This document shows, in pieces, positions 19,763-29,578 of a stretch of 64,000 nucleotides of DNA (the stretch's first letter is position 1; every line of letters starts with the position of its first letter). The position numbers and the translations under genes are program-made. A model generated the notes under the pieces. The model did not search any database and was not told the origin of the DNA. It worked only from the letters and a program-made list of their open reading frames with translations. The stretch is from Perkinsus marinus ATCC 50983. Taxonomy: Eukaryota; Perkinsozoa; Perkinsida; Perkinsidae. The stretch lies in the NCBI RefSeq assembly GCF_000006405.1, contig NW_003202674.1:27755-91754 (forward strand), written 5' to 3'.

Positions 19763-20980
19763 TCAGAGCAGTGACTTACAGAACTCCCACTCGTGACAAC
19801 TACTATAGGGAAAATAACAATATTGACGATTGACCTCACCTGGGACCACACAAGTGGCGTTTAAGAAGAGCGTAGGGAGTTCCCGATCCTTCTTCTTCCT
19901 CCTCAGCAGCAACAACGACAATCCTACTCTAATATAGAGCACCACGAGAGGGCTCATCGACTTGCCAGAATGTTTGAAAGAGACAGCGAGCGAAAAATAA
20001 TAAAACATCACCAGTCGGCATACGGCGACAACAGGGCAAATATGTGGACGGATTGACGACGATAACAACAACAGCAGTAACCTCAGCTTCACGCGCCACG
20101 AAATTCGTTCATTACGAATTCACTGCACATATCCCATCGACCATGATGATGATGATCAACCATCGGCGCACTCTTCAACTCGTGATCAGGGCCTCGGGCG
20201 TCGAGGAGAGAGAAAGGGCACCACCAACATTCTATGTAAGAAGGGCCCTCTACACCATACCATACTGTAAACAGAAGTGATTTCAGCGGCGCGCGGTACG
20301 GCCCAGTTTCCCTTTCAGAATTAGCATCAAATGGCATCATCAAAAGGAGGATGAGTCGTGCAGTAAACCAACGTGAATGGTACTACTCCAAGTCGCTCAC
20401 TTCTACAGTGGACGAGCGCTTGCAGAGATAAGAAGAACATACGTGTTGTTCAGAAATCAAAAACGGAGCTTCCCATAGGAGAGAACCACCAGAGTAGCCA
20501 TCGTACTTGCAGTCGGTGAAACCATCAAACTCTCACATAGGAAGCACTGTTCGGCCAGAATACTATCAGCACATTTACAAAATATTTTCACAACGTAGAC
20601 CCATGAGCCAACACCACCCCAGAGGGCACCAGCGCTCTTGACGAGCTGTCTTCAAAGAGACGGCGCGCGAGGGGGAAACTAGGGGGAATAGGACCCGCTT
20701 GCAATGATACACGCGTTCATAATAATAACAACCATGCTTGCCCTATTGACCTCTCGGGCGCCGAGGCTGAGTGCTGGTACAATGGCAAGTCTACAGCGTT
20801 TTCGAATATATAATGCTGTTAGTCATAATAAGGCAATTCATGAGTGGCCAAACCAGGTGCGCCCATTAATACAGCAAAACTAGATTTCACAATGTGATGA
20901 TGATGATCATGGACCATACACTACTTATAGAATTAAGATCTGAACATGGAGTGGTATAGATTCGTGTCTCCACAGAGGAG
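19763..20980. other. Interval with no recognised gene
   Basis: Short ORFs only, none with family resemblance or clean splice sites that I could join. Contains a GAT/ATC-rich run near 20142-20155. Confidence 0.35.
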
Positions 20981-20985
20981 TGATC

Positions 20986-21660
20986 CTACTTAGCCTTGAC
21001 CACCACAGGGGTGCGACACCTTCCACACTGCCTTAGGGATCCAGCTGGGACGAAGTAAGCCTGAGCAACATAGGCTGTGAAACTTGAATGCCGAGTGATG
21101 TTTGCCACTACCGACAAGCCAAGAACCATCGGTCCTATTTTCGGGTCGACACCTATGATGTCCACAAGACTACTGCACTTCGACGATGACGCGGCAGCTG
21201 CGGCACAGGACGGCGTTGAGGACGGGAAGGAATTCACTAAAGTGATAACTCACTGATAAGACTACCACCAACTACCGATAATAATTGCAAGAATCCGTAC
21301 AACAGATGTGTCACCAATTCGACGCGTTGTGTCACCAGAATCTCTCCTAGGAGCCTCCTTGGCAGCCGGTTGCTGCTGTTGCTGCCTATTCCGTCTCAGA
21401 GTGAAGTCACTCTGAGGTAGAGTGTCATCAACCAACAGCCGATCGAGCGTGTCGCCCTTCAACAGCCACTCAAGCTCCCGACGCTGACAAAAAATCATAT
21501 ATTCCCATACCACTCCTTCTCGAAATCATACTGGTGACTACCAGTTCAGTCGGTGTCGGTGCCGATGCGAATAGGCAGGTCCTGGCTTCCACGCCTCCTC
21601 GACGCAGCGCCTGGGCAACCGCGACATCTTCATATTGGTCGCCTATGAGCACCTGAGAGA
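20986..21660 (-). CDS. Multi-exon gene, unknown (glutamine-rich segment)
   Basis: An upstream exon encodes VLIGDQYEDVAVAQALRRGG and ends in PTPTEL; a 56-nt GT-AG intron joins in phase to RRELEWLLKGDTLDRLL, then a polyglutamine run and a basic segment. The last part ends at 20986 (AAAAASSSKCSS, then CGRC). The join between 21262 and 21237 and the true start were not settled. No known domain. A 10-bp hairpin with a 2-nt loop (21395-21416) lies inside the coding segment. Confidence 0.45.
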
Positions 21661-21804
21661 GACCGCCATGAACACAATTCTCTTTCTCCTATTATGTGAC
21701 ACAGCGCGGTAAAACATGCGATTTTTGCGGAAATTTTTTGGGGAAAAAATTATTTTTCGCTGCTGTCGACCTCTATCCGAGTTAGCCTATATACTCCTAT
21801 TATT

Positions 21805-21856
21805 AGTGAGGAAACTTTCCCTCGCTCAGCTGAGGAAAACGAACATATATTCCTCC
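21805..21856 (-). repeat. Dispersed repeat family B, fragment
   Basis: CCTCGCTCAGCTGAGGAAAACGAACATATATTCCTCC is the reverse complement of the left end of the family. Confidence 0.6.
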
Positions 21857-22723
21857 AATAGTCATACCACTCTTCGGGGAACTGGTTTCAAAGTCGGCAC
21901 TATCGAGAGCACTGTCGCGAGCTTGGTCGACTTCAAGCCCTTGTCCTCAGAAAAATACAGTCTGCGGAACTTCCTACTAATTACCGACAGTTCTCGACAA
22001 TATCTGCCAAAGATTCCTCCTCCACCACCGCACGCGGAAGATTTTCTTCCTACTCTTTAGAATGCAATATAGTGACCTTAGCGAGCAAGGGCACGACCCT
22101 GGGCATGTACAGTTGACACGATTCGTGCACCCACCCCGGAGAACTGCTTGTGAGTATGAATACATACGGGCTTGCCAACACTATCGCGCGCGACTAACAC
22201 CAACGTGTGCACGCCGAGAGGGCAGGCGGGGTTAGTCTACTAGGACTTCAATGACGATGTTCTGTAACTGTCCTAGGGACTCTTCTGAGCCTGTCGAATC
22301 CAGATTGCCCTCAGCCAAGAACGTTGATGGTAGAATGGTGTCGTCCCAGTCGCAAATCTGAGGTATATAATCGTTTCACTATCCCTCACCGTTTTACGAC
22401 CAATCGACACACAGGGGCGAAAACGTCACAGACTCCCCCCACCCGGGACGTACAATCACAGGTGGGCCGCAAGACTCCGCCTGGCTATCTCGAATTGTGA
22501 TGTTTGCAGTAGGCAAAGACCCACAAATTGCCATTTTGAATTCTACTATTTGAGATTTGCGCAATCGGTGCAAAAATGGTAAAGCCGAATCGCTTCGCTC
22601 CGCTGTGACACGTGCAAGGAAGATGATGGGTACGACGTATCTTAGTGGTCGCCATTGAAGATTCAAAACAGGTCCGTCTATGTACCACTGGTTTGTCTCT
22701 GTAACAGTCATTCACATTCTGTC

Positions 22724-23541
22724 ATGTCGAAGGAAGAGCGACCATCTGAAGAAGTAGCGCCACTCGACGGCTCCTTTTCATCAGCTTCAACGGACGTTGG
22801 TCAACGACACACTTTACAGGTGATTTCATATCCCCTACCGAAGATGGCTGAAAAGGATGCCCAACTCGCTGATGAGTTCTTGAGGTACGCTAATTCTCCG
22901 ACTAGGTAGTGCTCCGCATGCTGGTGCTCTCAGGCAACTAGATGCTAAGGCCTCTAGTACCGTTTTCGACAGTCCCCATCGGTGCTCTAGGACTGCCGAC
23001 CGGAAGAGGAATCATGGGAGAAAACGGTGACACACATGATGAATTGAATCCGATGAAGTCATATAACTGCTCAGATCATCGACCACTCGGCCGAGTAGTT
23101 TACAATCCCTCACCTTGGAAGTGGAGACCATCGATGAGAAAATCTCGGAGGCTCGGAAGATGGGCCTCCTGAGCGATCCAAATGTTGGGAAAGCCACCGC
23201 TGTAAGGTCAATGACAATTCTCTCTCTTTACTCAGCGTTGGAAAAAATGAGATTTCCTCGTTTCATCTCAGGCTGGTCCTCCCGACGTGTTAGTGAATCT
23301 GACTAGGGACAGAAGCTTGACCACGCCCAACAGCGCCAACTACCTTATGACGCCTCCAAGCCTTATGGACTCTCCTACACCGGTAGTATACCGCATTCTC
23401 ATCGAATCACTACTGACCGGTCCCCCAGGTCCTCCTTCATGCCAAGGTCATTCGTTTCCTATGGGCATGGATTCCCCTGGGGAGTTACAGACTCACTTAC
23501 TACCCCGCTGGGAAATTTCTCCCGTAATAAGGACGAAGTGA
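22724..23541 (+). CDS. Multi-exon gene, unknown
   Basis: Starts at ATG 22724 (MSKEERPSEEVAPLDG). Later coding segments include 23100-23188 (VETIDEKISEARKMGLLSDPN), a short exon after a TTTACTCAG acceptor near 23241, and a segment from 23270 (VLVNLTRDRSLTTPNSANYL). Introns appear to be about 28-40 nt; the first is unusually short in this model and may be wrong. No domain recognised. The acidic, Ser/Pro-rich character suggests a cytosolic regulatory or cytoskeletal protein, which is inference only. Confidence 0.4.
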
Positions 23542-23860
23542 CGCACATTGTGTTATGAATTCTGTCAGATCCTCTCAGTTGACTCCTGTGCGGTTCAGTC
23601 CGCTCTGGGGACAGCAAAATGATGCTGCCTCCGAAGGCGTCATGGTAGCAATACGCCTATGACATGTGCATAGACTTGATGTTATCCCGATCAGCCCAAT
23701 AGCGCCTTCAGCAGGAACACTTCTACTGGTCGGCAGGGTAGTCGGAGCGTATGGAGTCGCCATGCTGACCGCTTGCTCCTAGCTGTACGTTTATGATCCT
23801 ATTCCGTCGTTTGAGACTGTTCTTGGTGGCTCGGTTCGCCGGAGTAGGCAGTGTTGTGAA

Positions 23861-23998
23861 ATATGTCTATGGTCAACCACATGTGTTGGTGAAATTTTCG
23901 TAAATTCTTGTGCACTTCCACCCGAATTTTTTGGTGAATTCTTGCACTTTAGGAAATTCCTGAGCTCAGCTGAGGAAAGCGAACATACTTTCTCCGGT
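23861..23998 (-). repeat. Dispersed repeat family B, copy 4
   Basis: Reverse orientation: ATGGTCAACCACATGTG at the left and CCTGAGCTCAGCTGAGGAAAGCGAACATA at the right. Confidence 0.8.
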
Positions 23999-24153
23999 AG
24001 TTCGTAATGTGAAAGTGTCTTTCAATTCGAATGGAAAAATGAACTCTCTCACGCTCTCCGGAGACGCACTTGTACATTCGTGGGTGGAAAATTTGGTCAA
24101 CTCTGTTATCTCTGAGGCCTTCCTTAGTAACACCTGATATCAATGTGTTGATT

Positions 24154-24262
24154 ACAGTTCTACCCGTGGTATGAAAAACATATTTTTCGACTACTGCATA
24201 GCGCGAATATCGCGTTTTACACCGAGTTTCACGTCACTTCGCGTAAAACGGGTGAAACTCCG
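24154..24262 (+). mobile_element. MITE-like element, copy 3
   Basis: Family core GTATGAAAAACATATTT, ACTGCATAGCGCGAATATCGCG and ACGTCACTTCGCGTAAAAC, ending GGGTGAAACTCCG. The left terminal repeat is degraded. Confidence 0.75.
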
Positions 24263-24825
24263 TCATTGATATTAGGAGAGCGTTTATATATACACAGTCT
24301 GCATTAGTAATAAAGATATTCAGGTTGATAATTTTGTATGGTGGTTTAGGTCACAGAAAGCTACCCGTCGTTTGGCATCGACAGGTTGACATCTTCTGGC
24401 GCGCCCTCAGAATTCTACCGAGGGGAACATACGACATTCGTGGCTCGGCGGCGTCCCTTGTCACTCTCCGCTCAAACAGTTCTGGGTGTTCCCCTCGTCT
24501 CAGCAGTGTGGGCAGTAGCGGTGTAGGAGGTCGTCGGAAGTGACCGAGTTGGGCTCATCTGGTCAAAACTCAGGACTTTCACGTGGCCGCAATTCTTATC
24601 GATCCCTCGAGCGTTCAGCGGATCCGAAACGGTACTTATAATATGGCTAGTCGCCCTAGTCTTATGGATAATAATATGCACCATTCACATCTTCTTGCTG
24701 AGACCAGTAGTGACCCTACTGCTTCTGCTTGTCTATTGTCATTTCCAATCCTTTAGTGGCAAGTTACCTGTTGCCGCGGTCGTCGGATAGTTATCGAGAC
24801 TCGCTGGAAATCGATAGCTACCAGG

Positions 24826-25280
24826 TTGGTGGAGCTCCTCAATTCTCCTCCACCAATGCCGATGCCCGGGAAGTCTCCTTCACCATTGAACCCCCTACCT
24901 CGAGATGACTTCAGACAAGTAAAGGCCGGTCTGCTGTGGCCCGTCCAGTATTCTTTTCAGTGGAAGTCATTGATCTCGACGATCTTCGTTACAGTGGGCT
25001 TCATATGTCTATTGGTCACCTGTATCATGACACTAGTCATGTACGTGTTCCTTTACTTCTTATTATCAACTGCTCAGCTCTCAGGTACAAACAATGTGTT
25101 GAATGTGGAGGTTGTAACCCGTCTAATCCTGATGGACGATTAGTCTATCCTGATCCAGCGTGCTATGACTACTATATCGATTGGATACCAGGTGCCACAA
25201 CAGACGGCAGTGGTCATCTACCGACCCCTCAAACTCGTCCATGGTTTCCAGTAATGAGCGACGGCATATGCCGACTATGA
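24826..25280 (+). CDS. Unknown gene, cysteine-rich C-terminal part
   Basis: A proline-rich opening (PPPMPMPGKSPSPLNPLPRDD) is followed, probably after a frame change by splicing near 24940, by an open frame to 25280. That frame has a hydrophobic stretch (VPLLLIINCSALR), a C-x2-C-x2-C cluster (QCVECGGC) and several aromatics. Neither the start nor the splice is certain. No family recognised. Confidence 0.3.
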
Positions 25281-25299
25281 TAACTCTCCAGTTAGCTTC

Positions 25300-26440
25300 T
25301 CGTTTAGGTCCCAACCTCGCCGCCGGCTCAGCTGGCAACTTGACCTTGTAACCTTTCAAGTGTACATTGATAACGCTGTGTTCATATTTCGTCAAGCAAC
25401 TACAATCTACATTGCCAGTGCTTGTTTCTCTGAGCATCAATTTTCACTATTTGCATAGTCGCCTTGAATGACTATCACCCCACAGTTGCTTCTCTTGCTG
25501 CCCCCCAGTGTTGTGCACACAGTGATCATTCAGGAAGTGAAATAGTCTGATGGAAGAAGTGACATCTTCGTTTCTTGCCGCCAGTAGCTTTCCGTTTGGG
25601 AATACCCTAGGATTCGGCAGTAGGAGCCATACTAACTCCATTGCGTTTTCCGTCTCGTTTTTCTCCTCCTGAGCTCATCCCCATCTCGTACACAGACCCT
25701 CGTCTAGATAACAGACATACTTCATATACCGTCATGGTGGTCATACATCCAGTCCGCTTCAACATAAGAGCTCTTCACAAGATTCGAACCAACGACCGTC
25801 AGCATAGGAACTATGCGCTCTACCATTAGACCACTCTAGTTACATGCAATCCAAATGTCGCCATTCTCGACCACCGACTCCTTGGTGTATTTGCTTCTTC
25901 TGCGAGCATTTCGGCAACCTCATCCTCTTCTCGGCAATTTCATCCGATGGAAATGAGTTCAACTCGTCATCTGAGCGCTCGATTTCAAAATGCACGGGCA
26001 CGACATAGATTCCATCAGGCACTTCGCTTCGCCTCGTTACTCATTCGTATCCGTCTGCACTACATTTAACGAGACTCACTGCCCACGGTCCCTCTTCAAT
26101 CACTTGTGATGGGTTTAATGCGAATGGTCTACCACTTCAACCCAGCAACTCCCATCGCAGGCCCCAATCGCATCATCATCATCATCATCATCATCCAACT
26201 CTACTGAGTTATTCAAGGCCAGCTAGTGCTCTCTGTCCAATTTGGGCACTTGTCGTCTGTTATCATTTAATCATTCAGGGGGCCAGCGAGGGCGCTTGGG
26301 GTAATACCACCAAGTCTTCATCCATCTCAGCTCGAAGGCCACACCCTCTCCCCCCGACTTGGAACTTAACACGAGTATCCCATACTGTAATGCTGGCTCT
26401 AATATAATTGTAAGTGTAGGTCGTTCTAATGGTCATGTAG
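25300..26440. other. Interval with tRNA-like sequence and a short ATC microsatellite
   Basis: Apart from the tRNA-like element (25778-25850) and a (CAT/ATC)n run at about 26170-26195, nothing supportable was seen. Confidence 0.4.
25778..25850 (-). tRNA. tRNA-like sequence (degenerate; pseudo-tRNA or SINE head)
   Basis: On the minus strand TGGTCTAATGGTAGAGC matches an A box/D-arm and GGTTCGAATCT a B box at normal spacing. A 4-bp stem with a 7-nt loop could present UUC, but position 33 is not U, the T stem is weak, and the acceptor strands do not pair. A functional tRNA is unlikely. Confidence 0.3.
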
Positions 26441-26446
26441 ACGTGC

Positions 26447-29262
26447 TCACTGAGGAGGTCGACTTGTCGCCGCTTGCTGTCTATGCAAAGATGCGTAGTA
26501 CTGCTGCCACGCTGCGGCCAGACCATAGGCACTACCATAAGCAGACGAAGATTCCTGAAGAGACATGTAGTCCTCAAAGGCAAAACTGAATCATACCCCT
26601 GACGCTCCCTGACCACGTGCTGCTTGTGCAGGAGGTGAAGGGCCCCCAGCTGGTACAGGGGACTGCTGAGGAGTCATGTATCCCTGGGCTGGCTGCTGTC
26701 GCTGGAGTAAACATCCACCATATTGCTGCGAGTAATAGCCACCACAAGGACCTACGATATCAACAATACCAATCACAAGGTATTCGGGTGCACAGACCTC
26801 CAGCGTATGGAGGTGGCTGTTGCTGGTACTGGGGCATCATACTATTCCCAGCGCTGTAGCCTTCTATCTGGGGTTGCTGCCAAGGCTGGCCAGGAGGTGT
26901 CGAATGAGCCTCTGGTGGTCCACCTTGCATACCATAGGACCGAGCCGTGGAAGGAGGACCTTGCTGCTGCATATAGGGCTGTGGGCCTCCACTCCCCATC
27001 CGTCCACGTGGAGCACCATCACCACTCCCAAACAGGTAAGGTGGGAGACCATTGGCCGGTGCTGCCTTCACTACGTGAGCGCCCTGACACAACTACCTTC
27101 CGAGACCATCGACTCCATAAACCTTACCGCCAGTCTCTCGTTGATGAATCCAACCACAGTTATGATCCCATCGTGTGGCCCCTGAAGGGACACTTCTCGG
27201 TACGGGCCAGCGCCACTCTTGGAAATCTGTATATCGCAGCGACTGTCTTCCTTCAACCGATTGATGACCTCCCCACCACGACCGATGATGGCTCCAACAC
27301 CATTGAATGGAACCTGATAGTAATAATACACGCCAATCACACTCCTCACGATAAAACGATGGGACGATTCGCGCCTGTTACGGTATGGCTGAAGCCACTG
27401 TAGATGTGGATATAGCTGGCATATAAAATCGGTTGAAAAACGGATATCGCTGAAACCGAAATTATTCTGCGAGATCGTAGCTGTAAACAGTTCCATCGGA
27501 TTCACGCGAGACCTGACGAGCCTCGAAGCCAACGTGCAATACACATCAGCACTCGTTCGCCTCTTATCACCTCGAGTATGCAGAAATCAGCAGCAGCAGC
27601 AGCAGAGTTGTCGTTCCAGGCACCCTCTCCCCCACCCTTAATAGGGCCTCCGACTCTGCTACCACCAAAACCACCCCCACGTTGGTAACCCGCATTATAA
27701 GAGTTATCAAAACCTCCTCCCTGGTGATCGTCGTAGTCCATCCTACGCCGTTTGGTCTCATCGTAGGATGGAGTCGAGCTGAGCCTCTTCTGAGATCGGA
27801 CCTCCGGGTGGTCAACTTCATATTCAGAAATCAAGTCCGCGCAGGTAACCGTGCCAGCCACAACCTAGAACCAGAATATCAATACCCTCCCTATGGTTTC
27901 CGCACCCACCTTGTTAACCAACTCCTCACATTTATTCACAGCCCCCTCAGTGCCAACACAATTTACAGTTCGGGGCATGCCCCTAGTAGACCCGTGGTAC
28001 TCAGCTGGTGGTACGGCCTGCTACAACATTTTAGTTTAACCTGACACGCTTCGCTCCGCCTGCTATATTACCTTAATTTCGAGTCGAGCTCCGGAGCGCT
28101 CTTTGATCCTGGTCAAGGCGACGCCCTGTGGTCCGAGCACTTCCGAGACCTTGCTGTCTGGAATTTCAAAGAATCGTTGAGTTTCACCATCCTTGGGCTC
28201 CAGCGGAGATATTTTCTCACGAATGGCGTCAACTGCAGCCTAAATTTAGGGAGCCAAACCGAATAGAAATACCCCCCAGTGAAGTAAGTGACCGACTTGC
28301 AGCTGCTCCTCACTCTGGGCATCAACATAGAAAATGGTATAGCCCTGCTCACGCGTCGACTGGTCGCCCTAAGAGCCAAACGAATGACCCCAATTGAAAA
28401 TTTGCGGGAAAATTGGTACGACAGCGTGCATGAGCACTGAGAACCGCTGGAAATAACGCAGCTCATTTCCCATGAAACGTAAAATATCCTCTGGCCGCCG
28501 ACGGTGACATTCCAGGCCAATAGAGATTGCCAACACTAAATGCCCAGCAGCATAACTTCTTCACATAGCGTCACTAACCACAACAGGTGACCTCGTTGAG
28601 TTCATATCATTAACCCCAGTTCAAAAGCGTTCGCCATTCAGATCCCCCATATTCATCCGCTTGCTTTGTTTTGGCGCACCCTTCAGTGGCCCTGTCCAAC
28701 TCCTTGAGCCATCTCAGACCCTGTTTGCCGTCCTTGGGAAGATTCTCAGACCTCCGGAGCTGCTGCTGCTGCAAACCTCTGATATGATCACTGCATAAGG
28801 GACCAGCACTCATCGACCAGCAGAGACCCCATGTAATCCGAGGCCGCCTTCTGAGCCATCACTGTGAGTTCCTATATCCATATTTCTTGTTGCTCATTTC
28901 CGCGTAGGTGACGCAAGGCTAATGATATAGAAATACGGCGTGTCAACAATCGTTACTTTGGAGAATATCTCGACACCCAAAACACCCCCCTGGCACTACG
29001 TGAATATTGGCTCCAGTGAGCTGCTTCAAGTCACTTATAGTAGCGCCTCGTTTGCCAATAACCATCGAGACCAACTCCTGAGAGACCTCTACTTGCTCAC
29101 GATACGGACCAGCATCAGGACCGAACTCAAACGCCTTGCTGGGGTTACCTACGAGAAGGGTATACTGCATTCAGCTTGTTAAGTAGTAGTACCCCTAGGA
29201 GCGGTACGGGGCCCTGCAGGCTTCTGCTGGACGCCACTGACGGCCGGTCCTTCCTGCTGCAT
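26447..29262 (-). CDS. FUBP/KSRP-like KH-domain RNA-binding protein, multi-exon
   Basis: Starts at ATG 29262 (MQQEGPAVSGVQQKP); exon 1 ends near 29193 and a 44-nt intron leads to 29148. KH1 has VIGKRGATISDLKQLTGANI with the GxxG loop GKRG. A central KH-like domain (VSEVLGPQGVALTRIKERSG) continues across a 51-nt intron into MPRTVNCVGTEGAVNKCEEL. A Gly/Tyr/Arg linker follows, then a third, classic KH (VGAIIGRGGEVINRLKEDSR). The C-terminus is Pro/Gln/Tyr-rich and ends with a WQQYYAS motif resembling the tyrosine motifs of FUBP/KSRP C-termini; stop at 26447. Introns of 51-57 nt near 28100-28460 join in phase. Likely a nuclear or cytoplasmic regulator of splicing, mRNA decay or transcription through single-stranded nucleic acid binding. 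Exon joins between 28600 and 28950 are tentative. Confidence 0.8.
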
Positions 29263-29578
29263 AGTTGCAACAAGGGAAATATAAAACTTCGCGGTCAAGA
29301 TCGAAAATTGAGGAAATGCAAGTAAGAGCAAGATTGCAAGATGACTAAAACTCAACGCCTTTTCTCGGTGAACACCATCAACAGCAGCAGGAAGGACAGT
29401 GCTTACAGGGCGCTGAAATATGACAATAGGCGGACGCTTAACAAGAACAGGCGATGACTACCAAAAACCTTTACCGTAAAAACCCGAACTATTCAGAATA
29501 CGTCGTTGCCGAGCGGTCGATGGAGTCGTTCGTTGAATTCTCCACAACATGGAGTCTACATATGCCTTGGAAACCTCC

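Noticed and set aside
26723-27403. 226-aa plus-strand ORF over the KH gene
   Set aside because: Antisense of KH domain 3 and the Pro/Gln-rich tail, which have clear family motifs on the minus strand.
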